Shown here in pieces: positions 6,078 through 14,239 of a DNA stretch of 37,956 nt. This DNA is from Lysobacterales bacterium (GTDB lineage: Bacteria > Pseudomonadota > Gammaproteobacteria > Xanthomonadales > SZUA-36), in contig JANQPM010000012.1 in the NCBI GenBank assembly GCA_028289465.1, positions 1 to 37,956 on the forward strand. The letters are read 5' to 3'. The translations under genes and the position numbers were made by a program. The notes under the pieces were generated by a model. It was given only the letters and a program-made list of their open reading frames with translations, searched no databases and was not told the DNA's origin. Numbering within the stretch: the first letter of the stretch is position 1; each line of letters opens with the position of its first letter.

Positions 6078-6401
6078 ATGAAGCATCATTCAAGCCAACA
6101 GGCCAAAGGAACCAACACCGCACAGCGGCTGCTGTGCGAAGCGCTGCTGCGTTTCGAATCCCCCGATCAGGTGCAGGCGCTGCTGCAGGACCTGTGCACG
6201 CCGGCGGAACTGGAGGCCATTGTCGACCGCTGGCGCGTCGCGCTGATGCTGAAGCAGGGTATGACCTACCGCGAAATCAACCAGCGTACCGGGGTCAGCG
6301 TGACCACGGTCGGACGCGTCGCGCGATTCATCGACATGGGTGCTGGCGGCTATCAGGCCGCGCTGGACAGAATCGAATTACCGGAGGTCCTATGCGGCTG
6401 A
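6078..6401 (+). CDS. TrpR/YerC-family transcriptional regulator heading the his operon
   Basis: A 107-aa protein. Residues about 25-90 match the TrpR/YerC (YecD) family: SPDQVQALLQDLCTPAELEA, IVDRWRVALMLKQGMTYREI and the helix-turn-helix INQRTGVSVTTVGRVARF. The family binds operator DNA as a dimer; TrpR itself senses tryptophan, whereas in Xanthomonadales a TrpR-family gene at the head of the his operon has been predicted to regulate histidine synthesis (my recollection of regulon studies). The gene overlaps hisG by 10 bases and has a palindrome right before its ATG, both supporting a local repressor role. The effector is probably histidine or an intermediate, inferred only. Confidence 0.88.
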   Translation: MKHHSSQQAKGTNTAQRLLCEALLRFESPDQVQALLQDLCTPAELEAIVDRWRVALMLKQGMTYREINQRTGVSVTTVGRVARFIDMGAGGYQAALDRIELPEVLCG

Positions 6402-7279
6402 CCATAGCAATCCAGAAATCCGGCCGTCTGGCACAGAAATCGCTGGCCTTGCTGGACCAGTGCGGGCTGCAGTTCACGCAAAGCAAGGATAAGCTGTTCT
6501 GGTTCGGCAAGACCCTGCCGGTAAACCTGCTGCTGGTACGCGATGACGATATCCCGCAATTGCTGCTCGACGGTGTCTGCGATCTGGGTATCGTCGGTCA
6601 GAACGTCGCCACCGAGGTTCTGCTGCGGCAGTGCAGCGATGGCCGCGAAGTTGAACTGAACGCGCTGAGAGCACTGGATTTCGGCCACTGCCGGCTGTCT
6701 GCAGCGGTACCGGAAACCGAGCAGTATCAGCGGCTTGAGGATTTTCAAGGCAAACGGATTGCAACCAGCTACCCGCATCTGACCGAGGATTTCTTCCGCC
6801 GCCAGGATATTGATGTGCAGACCGTACGTCTTTCGGGCTCGGTGGAAATCGCACCCAGCCTGGGTATTGCCGATGCCATCGTCGACCTGGTTTCCACCGG
6901 CACCACGCTGCGCGCGAATCACTTGAAGGAAGTCGCACAACTGCTGGAAAGCCAGGCCATGCTGTATCAGACCAACAAGCCGCTGGCGGTCAATAAGCAG
7001 ATTTTGCTGGACCGGCTGCTGCTGCGAATCGACGGCGTGTTGCAGGTACGGGAAAGCAAGTATGTGATGTTGCATGCGCCACGCGAAGCACTGGCGCAGA
7101 TCGCGCATTTGCTGCCCGGTGCCGAATCGCCGACCGTGCTGCCGCTGGAAGGCCGCGAAGACCGCGTCGCGGTGCACGCGGTGTGTACCGAATCGGTTTT
7201 CTGGGAACACCTGGAAGCTCTGAAGGCCGCCGGAGCCAGCGCCGTTCTGGTATTGCCGGTGGAAAAGATGCTGGCCTGA
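6392..7279 (+). CDS. hisG: ATP phosphoribosyltransferase (long form), HisG
   Basis: A 295-aa protein starting at ATG 6392 behind GGAGG inside the end of the regulator gene; the longer upstream frame is not coding. It catalyses the first step of histidine synthesis, ATP + PRPP to phosphoribosyl-ATP. MRLTIAIQKSGRLAQKSLAL, the periplasmic-binding-like core with GVCDLGIVGQNV, LSGSVEIAPSLGIADAIVDL and VSTGTTLRANHL (PRPP loop) are typical. The length and C-terminal part (about 225-295, EDRVAVHAVCTESVFWEHLE, ACT-like) mark the long, histidine-inhibited form that needs no HisZ. Confidence 0.97.
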   Translation: MRLTIAIQKSGRLAQKSLALLDQCGLQFTQSKDKLFWFGKTLPVNLLLVRDDDIPQLLLDGVCDLGIVGQNVATEVLLRQCSDGREVELNALRALDFGHCRLSAAVPETEQYQRLEDFQGKRIATSYPHLTEDFFRRQDIDVQTVRLSGSVEIAPSLGIADAIVDLVSTGTTLRANHLKEVAQLLESQAMLYQTNKPLAVNKQILLDRLLLRIDGVLQVRESKYVMLHAPREALAQIAHLLPGAESPTVLPLEGREDRVAVHAVCTESVFWEHLEALKAAGASAVLVLPVEKMLA

Positions 7280-7283
7280 AATC

Positions 7284-8570
7284 ATGCGTACCGCGATCTG
7301 GCAAGACCTGGACGAATCACAGCGGCAGGAAACCCTGCAGCGGCCGCCGCTGCTGAGCAGCGCCGAGCTGACCGATAAGACCCTGGCCATCATCAACCGG
7401 GTGCGCTCGGCCGGCGACCGTGCGCTGACCGAGCTCACCGAATCCCTGGACGGCGTCCGGCTGAGTAAGGTCGAGGCCGGACCGGGTGCTGCCGCCAGCC
7501 CCGAACTGCTGGCCGCAATGCGCCAGGCGGTTGAGCGGATCGGCCTTTTTCACCAGGCCGGCAAACCGGTTGATTATCGCGTGCGTACCGCACCCGGAAT
7601 TGAATGCCACACACTGTACCGGCCGCTGGTCCGGGTCGGGCTGTATGTGCCGGGGGGCTCCGCACCGCTGATCTCCACCGTGCTGATGCTCGGCATTCCG
7701 GCAAAGATCGCCGGCTGCCGGGAGATTGTGCTGTGCTCGCCGCCGAACGCCGACGGTGCCATCGCCCCGGAAATTCTGGCCGCAGCCGAGCTTTGCGGTG
7801 TCCGGCGGATTTTCGCCGTCGGCGGGGCTCAGGCCATCGCAGCCATGGCCTACGGTACCGAGAGTATTCCCCGTTGCGACAAGTTATTCGGTCCGGGCAA
7901 TGCCTGGGTAACCGAGGCCAAGCGCCTGGTCGCGGCCGATCCGCAAGGTCCGCGAATCGACATGCCGGCCGGGCCGTCCGAGGTGCTGGTGATCGCCGAC
8001 CGGGACGCCGACCCGGAACTGGTCGCGCTGGATTTGCTGGCGCAGGCGGAGCACGGCCCGGATTCCCAGGTGATATTGCTCTCGACCTGTTCGGACCTGA
8101 TTGCCGAGGTTTGCCGGTACACCGGCCAGCTCGCGGCCGAGTTGCCACGCAGCGATATTCTGGTGCAGTCATTGGAATACGCCAGGGCTGTTCTGTGCCG
8201 GGATATCGCACAGGCCATCGACATCTCCAACCGCTATGCGCCCGAACATCTGATCCTGAACGTCGCCCGGCCGGCAAGCTATCTGGACCGGATCGAGCAC
8301 GCCGGGTCGGTTTTTCTCGGCCGCTGGACCCCGGAGTCGCTCGGCGATTATTGCAGCGGCACCAATCACGTGCTGCCGACCGCCGGCTATGCCCGGACCT
8401 ACAGCGGTTTGTCGGTGCGCGATTTCATGAAGTCCTTCACCGTGCAGCAGGCCTCCGCCGAAGGGCTGCTGGATATCGGCCCCGCGGCCGAAACGATGGC
8501 CCGCGCCGAATCGCTGGAGGCGCACCGTCTGGCGGTTGCCGAGCGCCGGCGGCGGCTGCTTGAGCAATGA
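7284..8570 (+). CDS. hisD: Histidinol dehydrogenase
   Basis: A 428-aa protein starting 4 bases after hisG. It oxidises L-histidinol to histidine in two NAD-dependent steps. Visible family marks are YVPGGSAPLISTVLMLGIPA, the GPGNAWVTEAKRLV nucleotide region, DMPAGPSEVLVIAD, the zinc/substrate motif LLAQAEHGPDSQ (Gln and His ligands) and RYAPEHLIL plus GTNHVLPTAGYARTYSGLSV near the C-terminus. Length is close to the 434 aa of E. coli. The stop overlaps the hisC start by 4 bases (ATGA), so the two are translationally coupled. Confidence 0.98.
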   Translation: MRTAIWQDLDESQRQETLQRPPLLSSAELTDKTLAIINRVRSAGDRALTELTESLDGVRLSKVEAGPGAAASPELLAAMRQAVERIGLFHQAGKPVDYRVRTAPGIECHTLYRPLVRVGLYVPGGSAPLISTVLMLGIPAKIAGCREIVLCSPPNADGAIAPEILAAAELCGVRRIFAVGGAQAIAAMAYGTESIPRCDKLFGPGNAWVTEAKRLVAADPQGPRIDMPAGPSEVLVIADRDADPELVALDLLAQAEHGPDSQVILLSTCSDLIAEVCRYTGQLAAELPRSDILVQSLEYARAVLCRDIAQAIDISNRYAPEHLILNVARPASYLDRIEHAGSVFLGRWTPESLGDYCSGTNHVLPTAGYARTYSGLSVRDFMKSFTVQQASAEGLLDIGPAAETMARAESLEAHRLAVAERRRRLLEQ

Positions 8571-9745
8571 GCATCGTCGAGCGCGCCCGGCCTGAAATCC
8601 GGGCGATGACCGCCTACTCCTCGGCCCGCAGCGCGGCCGGCAGGGCACCGGTGCTGCTGAACGCCAACGAGAAGCCGTGGGGGCCGCCAGCCGGCTTCGA
8701 ACCCGGTGTCGAATTGAACCGCTATCCGGATCCGCAACCGGCCGGGCTGCGTCGGTTGATGGCCGAACACTACCGGGTGCCGGAAGCTCAACTGCTGATC
8801 ACCCGCGGCAGCGATGAGGCCATCGACCTGCTGGTGCGCGCGTTTTGCGAAGCCGGCCGGGATAGCATCGTCCAATGCCCGCCCTGTTTCGGTATGTACG
8901 CGATTGCGGCCCGCATTCAGGGCGCCGCCATCGTCGATATTCCGTTACGGGCCGAAAACGATTTCGCGCCGGACATCGAAGCCATCATCGAGTCCGTCGA
9001 TAACGCGGTAAAGCTGGTTTTCCTGACCAGCCCGAACAACCCGACCGGCGGCGGTATCGAACCTGACCTGGTGCTTGAGCTGGCGGACGCTATCGGTGAT
9101 CGCGCGCTGGTGGTGCTTGATGAGGCCTATATCGAGTTCTGCGACAGGCCCAGTCTGGCCGCAGCGGTCAGCGAACGGGATAACCTGGCGGTGCTCAGAA
9201 CCCTGTCCAAAGCCTATGGTCTAGCCGGTGCACGCTGTGGCGCGCTGATTGCCGATCCGGCGGTGATCGAACTGCTGAAGCGCATTATTTCTCCGTATCC
9301 GCTGCCTTCGCCATCTATCCTGGCTGCTGAAAAAGCGTTAGCAGGAACGGATTCGGCCGAAATTAAACGTCAGTGCTTACAGATAATGCAGAACAAATCT
9401 CCGCTGGTCCGGCTGCTGCGCGCCCAGGACTGGGTCCGGCGAATCTGGCCCGGTGAGGCGAATTTCGTGCTGGCCGAAGTCGATCAAGCCGACCGGCTTT
9501 GCCGCTTTCTGGCCGGACAAGGCGTGCTGGTTCGTAATTTCAGCCACCACCCGATGCTGCCGGACTGTGTGCGCATTACCGTCGGCAGCGATGCCGACCA
9601 GCAGCGGCTCGGCGATGCGCTGGCCGGCTATGACCCCCATAGCGACGATCCCAGTGGCGATGATCCCGGTGGCGATGACCCCGGTAGCGATCACCCCGGT
9701 AACAATCACCCTGGCAATACGCACGTAAAGGCCGCCACACCATGA
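8567..9745 (+). CDS. hisC: Histidinol-phosphate aminotransferase with a tandem-repeat tail
   Basis: A 392-aa class I/II PLP aminotransferase converting imidazole-acetol phosphate to histidinol phosphate. Motifs: LLNANEKPWG, NRYPDPQP, TRGSDEAIDLLVRAFCE, TSPNNPTGGG, VVLDEAYIEFC and RTLSKAYGLAGARCG, whose Lys binds PLP. The usual length is about 355; here some 35 extra residues follow ALAGYDP, made of pentapeptide repeats DPxGD/HPGNx coded by 15-bp repeats (9632-9721). This tail looks flexible and acidic to polar, is not part of the fold, and its reading frame is kept open to a TGA just before the hisB ATG. Confidence 0.97.
   Translation: MSIVERARPEIRAMTAYSSARSAAGRAPVLLNANEKPWGPPAGFEPGVELNRYPDPQPAGLRRLMAEHYRVPEAQLLITRGSDEAIDLLVRAFCEAGRDSIVQCPPCFGMYAIAARIQGAAIVDIPLRAENDFAPDIEAIIESVDNAVKLVFLTSPNNPTGGGIEPDLVLELADAIGDRALVVLDEAYIEFCDRPSLAAAVSERDNLAVLRTLSKAYGLAGARCGALIADPAVIELLKRIISPYPLPSPSILAAEKALAGTDSAEIKRQCLQIMQNKSPLVRLLRAQDWVRRIWPGEANFVLAEVDQADRLCRFLAGQGVLVRNFSHHPMLPDCVRITVGSDADQQRLGDALAGYDPHSDDPSGDDPGGDDPGSDHPGNNHPGNTHVKAATP
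9632..9721 (+). repeat. Six 15-bp tandem repeats coding the HisC tail
   Basis: Consensus GAY-CCC-GGT-RGC-GAT, in frame with hisC: DPHSD, DPSGD, DPGGD, DPGSD, HPGNN, HPGNT. The later units are diverged (GAT to CAC/AAT). Unit number could change by slippage without a frameshift, since 15 is a multiple of three. Confidence 0.9.
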
Positions 9746-10806
9746 AACAGAAAATCCTATTCATCGACCGTGACGGCACGCTGATCGAGGAACCGGCCGA
9801 TGAGCAGATTGACCGGTTCGAAAAACTCAGATTACTGCCCGGCGTGATCCCGGCCCTGCTGGCGTTGAGCGCACACGGCTATCGGCTGGTGATCGTCACC
9901 AACCAGGACGGGCTGGGTACAGACCGTTTTCCAGAAGTAGATTTCACCGGCCCGCATGAGCTGATGCTGGATATCTTTGCATCGCAGGGCATTTCGTTCG
10001 ATGCCGTGCTGATCGACCGCCACTTTCCGGAAGACAATGCGTTCACCCGCAAGCCTAATATAGGACTGGTGCTCGATTATTTAAAAAGCGGCACGCTGGA
10101 TCTGGCTAATTGCTTTGTGATCGGTGATAGGGAGACCGACCTGGAGCTCGCCAAGAACATGGGCGTTCAGGGGCTGTGCGTCGGCCCGGCCGGGCTCGAC
10201 TGGCCGCAGATCGTCGAACGGATTCTGGACCGCGACCGCAGCGCCCGCCACCGGCGCAAGACCGCCGAAACCGATATCGCGGTTCAGGTAAATCTGGACC
10301 GCCCAGGCGATAATACGATCAGCACCGGCATCGGCTTCTTCGACCACATGCTGGAACAACTGGCGCTGCACGGCGGGTTTTCGCTGCGTCTGCAGGCCGC
10401 CGGCGACCTGCATATCGACGAGCACCATACCGTCGAAGACTGTGCGCTGGGCCTCGGCGAGTGTCTGCGCCAGGCGCTTGGCGATAAATACGGCATCGGC
10501 CGCTACGGTTTTGTGCTGCCGATGGACGAATCGCTGGCTGAGGCGGCCGTGGACCTCTCCGGCCGGCCGCACTGCCGAATCGACGCCGCGTTTCCGCGCG
10601 ACCAGGTCGGTGGTCTAAGCATCGAAATGGTCCGGCATTTCTTCCACAGCCTGGCGCAGAGCCTGGGTGCGGCCATACATCTCAAGCTTAGCGGCGAAAA
10701 CACCCATCACATGGTGGAAGCCGCGTTCAAAAGCACCGGACGTGCGCTGCGGCCGGCACTTGCGCGTGGCGATCAGGGCCTGCCGAGCAGCAAGGGTACG
10801 CTGTGA
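9742..10806 (+). CDS. hisB: Bifunctional histidinol-phosphatase / imidazoleglycerol-phosphate dehydratase
   Basis: A 354-aa fusion, nearly the length of E. coli HisB, overlapping hisC by 4 bases. Residues 1-165 form the HAD phosphatase: FIDRDGTLIEEP (nucleophile Asp), VIVTNQDGLGT, RKPNIG and VIGDRETDLELA. Residues about 167-354 are the Mn-dependent dehydratase with FFDHMLEQLALHGGF, DEHHTVEDCALGLGE, HFFHSLAQSLGAAIHL and the HHMVEAAFKSTGRAL motif. Odd point: the zinc loop, CPHLPADNCDC in E. coli, is here DRHFPEDNAFT, so the three Cys ligands are gone while the His remains. The phosphatase may work without structural zinc. Confidence 0.96.
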   Translation: MKQKILFIDRDGTLIEEPADEQIDRFEKLRLLPGVIPALLALSAHGYRLVIVTNQDGLGTDRFPEVDFTGPHELMLDIFASQGISFDAVLIDRHFPEDNAFTRKPNIGLVLDYLKSGTLDLANCFVIGDRETDLELAKNMGVQGLCVGPAGLDWPQIVERILDRDRSARHRRKTAETDIAVQVNLDRPGDNTISTGIGFFDHMLEQLALHGGFSLRLQAAGDLHIDEHHTVEDCALGLGECLRQALGDKYGIGRYGFVLPMDESLAEAAVDLSGRPHCRIDAAFPRDQVGGLSIEMVRHFFHSLAQSLGAAIHLKLSGENTHHMVEAAFKSTGRALRPALARGDQGLPSSKGTL

Positions 10807-11408
10807 GTGCGCTGGCGATCATCGACGGCGGCGGCGCCAATCTGGGCTCGGTGCGCTATGCCTTGCAGCGCCTCGGCACCGAGGCGACGGTGACCGCCGA
10901 TGCCGCGGAAATCCGGCGCGCGCAGTGCATTATTCTGCCCGGTGTCGGTGCGGCCGATGTGGCGATGGCGCGGCTGCGGCGGTTACGGCTGGACCGCTTG
11001 CTGACCGAACTGCGGCAGCCGATTCTCGGCATCTGTCTCGGCATGCAGTTGCTGTACGAACACTCCGAGGAAGGCGATACGGCGTGCCTGGGCCTGATTC
11101 CGGGCAAGGTAACGCGCCTGCAGCCGGCTGCGGGCCTGAGCATTCCGCATATGGGCTGGAACCGGGTCCATGTGCACCGGCAAGACCCGCTGGCCGATGA
11201 CCTGCCGGCCAATGCTTATGCGTATTTCGTCCACAGCTACTGCGCACCGGTCAACCGGCACACGATGGCCAGCTCACTGCACGGCCGCAGCTTCGCCTGC
11301 ATGGCCCGTGCGGGCAATTACTGGGCGGCGCAGTTTCATCCGGAACGTTCAGCCGATACCGGGCGGCGCATCCTGGATGCGTTTTTGCGGGTGGGTTCAT
11401 GCGTCTGA
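10803..11408 (+). CDS. hisH: Imidazole glycerol phosphate synthase, glutaminase subunit HisH
   Basis: A 201-aa class I glutamine amidotransferase delivering ammonia to HisF. The nucleophile Cys is in ILGICLGMQLLYEHSEE, the oxyanion strand before it is PGVGAADVAM, and the catalytic His-Glu pair is in AQFHPERS near the end. It overlaps hisB by 4 bases (start GTG at 10803) and hisA by 10 bases. The GTG start is fixed by the overlap and the SALAIIDGGGANLGS N-terminus. Confidence 0.97.
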   Translation: MSALAIIDGGGANLGSVRYALQRLGTEATVTADAAEIRRAQCIILPGVGAADVAMARLRRLRLDRLLTELRQPILGICLGMQLLYEHSEEGDTACLGLIPGKVTRLQPAAGLSIPHMGWNRVHVHRQDPLADDLPANAYAYFVHSYCAPVNRHTMASSLHGRSFACMARAGNYWAAQFHPERSADTGRRILDAFLRVGSCV

Positions 11409-12130
11409 TACCGGCTATCGACCTGATCGGCGGGCAGTGCGTACGGCTGACCCAGGGGCGCTTCGATGCGCAGCGCCAATACGGCACCGACCCGCTGATG
11501 ATCGCAGAAAACTATGCCGATGCCGGGGCCGAGTGGCTCCATCTGGTGGACCTGGACGCAGCCCGCGGCGCCGGGAACAGCCGTGAGACTATTGCGCGCC
11601 TGAGCCGGATTGCCGGCTTGTCGATACAGCAGGGCGGCGGCATCCGCCAGCGGGCTGACCTGCTCGTGCATCGCGAGCTCGGTGTGGATCGCCTGGTGAT
11701 CGGCAGCCTGTGCGTGAAGGCCCCGCTGGAGTTTGCCGGCTGGCTGGCGAAGACCGGGCCGGACGCGCTGGTCGCCGCGCTGGATGTTCGCCCGGGCAGC
11801 CGCGGCCAATGGCAGCCGGCGATTCACGGCTGGCAGCAGGATGCCGATGTGGATTTATTCGATTTGCTGGATCAGCTTGCCGATGCCGGCCTTAGACATC
11901 TTTTGTGCACCGACATTCAGCGCGACGGCATGATGTCCGGCCCGAACGATGAGCTCTATCGTTCACTGGTCAGCCGCTACCCGCAGTTGCTGATTCAGGC
12001 CTCCGGCGGCGTTTCCAGCCTTGATGATCTCGCGCGGCTGAAAGACACCGGCGTCGATGCCGCGATTGTCGGCAAGGCCCTGCTGGAAGGTGCGTTCGAT
12101 CTTGCCGATGCGCTGCGGATGGTGGCATGA
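11399..12130 (+). CDS. hisA: ProFAR isomerase HisA
   Basis: A 243-aa (beta/alpha)8 barrel that performs the Amadori rearrangement of ProFAR to PRFAR. It starts [20 protein letters not shown] (first catalytic Asp in PAIDL). VDLDAARG and GGGIRQ form the first phosphate loop, LDVRPGS holds the second Asp region, and [13 protein letters not shown] and [11 protein letters not shown] are the second phosphate site. Coupled by overlap to hisH and hisF (ATGA-type). Confidence 0.97.
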   Translation: MRLIPAIDLIGGQCVRLTQGRFDAQRQYGTDPLMIAENYADAGAEWLHLVDLDAARGAGNSRETIARLSRIAGLSIQQGGGIRQRADLLVHRELGVDRLVIGSLCVKAPLEFAGWLAKTGPDALVAALDVRPGSRGQWQPAIHGWQQDADVDLFDLLDQLADAGLRHLLCTDIQRDGMMSGPNDELYRSLVSRYPQLLIQASGGVSSLDDLARLKDTGVDAAIVGKALLEGAFDLADALRMVA

Positions 12131-12927
12131 ACGCGGCCAGCCAGCTTTGCCGGCGCATTATTCCATGCCTGGACGTGCGCGATGGCCAGGTCGTGAAGGG
12201 CGTTCGTTTTCGCGACCACCGGATCGTCGGCGACATCGTCGAGCTCGCGCTGCGCTATCGCGACCAGGGTGCCGACGAACTGGTGTTTTACGACATCACC
12301 GCCAGCGTGGAAAAGCGCAGCGTGGATGTGCGCTGGGTCGACCGCATCGCCCGCGAGATCGATATTCCGTTTTGTGTGGCCGGCGGTATTCGGGATGTCG
12401 ACACGGCTCGGCAGGTTCTGAACGCCGGCGCCGACAAGGTCTCGATCAACAGCCCGGCACTGGAACGGCCGGCATTGATTACCGAGCTGAAAGACGGTTT
12501 CGGCCAGCAGTGCGTTGTAGTCGGCATCGACTCCGTGCGAGTGGCAGATGACTGGTGGGTCAGGCAATACACCGGCGATCCGGCCGCGATGCAGGAAACC
12601 GGTCGACGCACATTGGACTGGGTCGCCGAGGCCTCAGCGCGAGGCGCCGGCGAAATCGTATTGAATTGCATGGACAGCGACGGAGACAAGGGCGGCTATG
12701 ATTTATCGCAGCTGCGTGCCGCCAAGGCGCTGACCGATCTGCCGCTGATCGCGTCCGGCGGCGCCGGTGCGGCGGCGCATTTCGCCGAAGTCTTTCTGGA
12801 CGCCGGGGTCGACGGCGCGCTGGCGGCCAGCGTCTTCCATTCCGGCGAGATCGCCATTCCCGACCTGAAACGGCAACTGGCCGGGCAAAACATCGAGGTG
12901 AGGCATGCCACAGACAATATCCGCTGA
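12127..12927 (+). CDS. hisF: Imidazole glycerol phosphate synthase, cyclase subunit HisF
   Basis: A 266-aa barrel, the partner of HisH. It starts near [20 protein letters not shown] (catalytic Asp in CLDV) and has [27 protein letters not shown] (phosphate binding), VVGIDSVR (second Asp) and [15 protein letters not shown]. There is a small insertion ([20 protein letters not shown]) where shorter HisF proteins have a turn. It uses ammonia from HisH to make IGP and AICAR. The 3' end overlaps hisIE by 23 bases. Confidence 0.97.
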   Translation: MNAASQLCRRIIPCLDVRDGQVVKGVRFRDHRIVGDIVELALRYRDQGADELVFYDITASVEKRSVDVRWVDRIAREIDIPFCVAGGIRDVDTARQVLNAGADKVSINSPALERPALITELKDGFGQQCVVVGIDSVRVADDWWVRQYTGDPAAMQETGRRTLDWVAEASARGAGEIVLNCMDSDGDKGGYDLSQLRAAKALTDLPLIASGGAGAAAHFAEVFLDAGVDGALAASVFHSGEIAIPDLKRQLAGQNIEVRHATDNIR

Positions 12928-13552
12928 ACGCAGCGTTATGACGGAACCGGCAATGGACTGGCAGAAGAGCGGCGGCCTGCTGCCGGCCATCGTGCAGGAC
13001 GCGGACAGCGGCCGGGTATTGATGCTGGCCTATATGAATGCCGATGCGCTGAAAGCTACGCTGTCCTCCGGCCGGGTAACCTTTTTCAGCCGCAGCCGCC
13101 AGTCGCTGTGGACCAAGGGCGAGACCTCCGGGCACTTCCTGCAATTGGTTTCGATCCTGCCGGACTGCGACAACGATGCCTTGCTGATACAGGCGCGGCC
13201 GAACGGGCCGGCCTGTCACCGCAATACGCCGACCTGTTTCGATCAAACCGGGCAGCCCAATCAGGCGCCCTACGCCTTTCTCAGCGATCTCGAAGCGGTC
13301 ATTCGCGAGCGTCTGAAGAGACCGGAACCGGCCGGCAGCTATATTGCCCGGCTAAACGCCGAAGGGGTCAAGCGGATCGCCCAGAAAGTGGGTGAAGAGG
13401 GCGTGGAAACCGCGCTGGCCGGCGTTTCCGGTTCGACGGCCGAGCTGTTGGAAGAATCGGCCGATCTGGTGTTTCACTTGTTAATTTTGTTGCAGAAAAA
13501 TGAAATTTCTTTCGAAATCCTGCTCAAAACGTTACAAAAACGCGCCAAATAG
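12905..13552 (+). CDS. hisI: Bifunctional phosphoribosyl-AMP cyclohydrolase / phosphoribosyl-ATP pyrophosphatase
   Basis: A 215-aa HisIE fusion. ATG 12905 has GAGGTGAGG in front and lies inside hisF; an internal ATG at 12938 is a weaker choice. The HisI part (about 12-120) shows [36 protein letters not shown], and the Asp/Cys metal sites in DCDNDALL and [11 protein letters not shown]. The HisE part (about 130-215) is MazG-like with [12 protein letters not shown] and [15 protein letters not shown]. It is the last gene of the operon; no clear terminator follows in the 113-bp gap. Confidence 0.97.
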   Translation: MPQTISAERSVMTEPAMDWQKSGGLLPAIVQDADSGRVLMLAYMNADALKATLSSGRVTFFSRSRQSLWTKGETSGHFLQLVSILPDCDNDALLIQARPNGPACHRNTPTCFDQTGQPNQAPYAFLSDLEAVIRERLKRPEPAGSYIARLNAEGVKRIAQKVGEEGVETALAGVSGSTAELLEESADLVFHLLILLQKNEISFEILLKTLQKRAK

Positions 13553-13665
13553 ACAAAATAGGACAAATTGCAACGTTCGGGTGTTGTATAACGAGGTTTT
13601 TCGTAAATAACCCAAAGCAAACAACCCTGCGCAGATCACCCAGCGCGAATAACCCGGAGCCGCTC

Positions 13666-14238
13666 ATGCATCACCTTCCCGTCCTGGTCCTCAGCCTGAT
13701 CTTCCCGCTATCGGCAGCGGCCGGCGTTGCCCCGCTGATTGCCGACGGACCGAACCCCAACGCCCCCGAAGAGGTGAAACAATACGGCCAACTGGCCGGC
13801 CACTGGCAATGCAAGAGTTTCAATTTGCAGCCGGACGGAAACTGGGCTGAAAGCCCCGGACTTGCCACCTGGAGCTGGTACTACGTGCTGGAAGGCTATG
13901 CCGTGCAGGACGTCTGGCTGCCGGACCGCAACGCCAATGCTGCCGCGCCGATGGGCACCAATCTGCGTACCTTCGACCCCGGAACCGGGCTATGGGAAAT
14001 GGTCTGGACTACGCAGCAGGTTCCACGGCTGGAAAAATACCGGGCCAGCTACCGCAACGGCGAAATCCACATGTATGCGGAACGGCCGGCTTCGGCCAGT
14101 TTTCCGAAGCACCTGATGCATATCACGTTTCACAACATCGGCGAAACGCACTTTGACTGGAAATATGAATCCTCGGGCCTGACCGACGGAAAAAACTGGC
14201 GCGAAGTGGCCCGGCTATCCTGCGACAAAAGCAGCTAG
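13666..14238 (+). CDS. Exported DUF1579-like protein
   Basis: A 190-aa protein with a signal peptide (MHHLPVLVLSLIFPLSAAAG, likely cut after AAA) and CCGGAG eight bases before the ATG. The mature part, LAGHWQCKSFNLQPDGNWAE, LATWSWYYVLEGYAVQDVWL, GTNLRTFDPGTGLWEMVW and WKYESSGLTDGKNWREVARL, has the lipocalin-like beta pattern of DUF1579 proteins. The ligand is unknown. It is convergent with the amidase gene, their stops 1 base apart without a terminator in between. Confidence 0.75.
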   Translation: MHHLPVLVLSLIFPLSAAAGVAPLIADGPNPNAPEEVKQYGQLAGHWQCKSFNLQPDGNWAESPGLATWSWYYVLEGYAVQDVWLPDRNANAAAPMGTNLRTFDPGTGLWEMVWTTQQVPRLEKYRASYRNGEIHMYAERPASASFPKHLMHITFHNIGETHFDWKYESSGLTDGKNWREVARLSCDKSS

Positions 14239-14239
14239 C

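Noticed and set aside
6353..7438. Long minus-strand frame opposite hisG
   Set aside because: Shadow of hisG codon bias; Gln/Arg-rich with no recognisable domain.
9632..9721. CRISPR-like array
   Set aside because: The 15-bp units are directly adjacent, without spacers, and in frame with hisC; they are coding tandem repeats.
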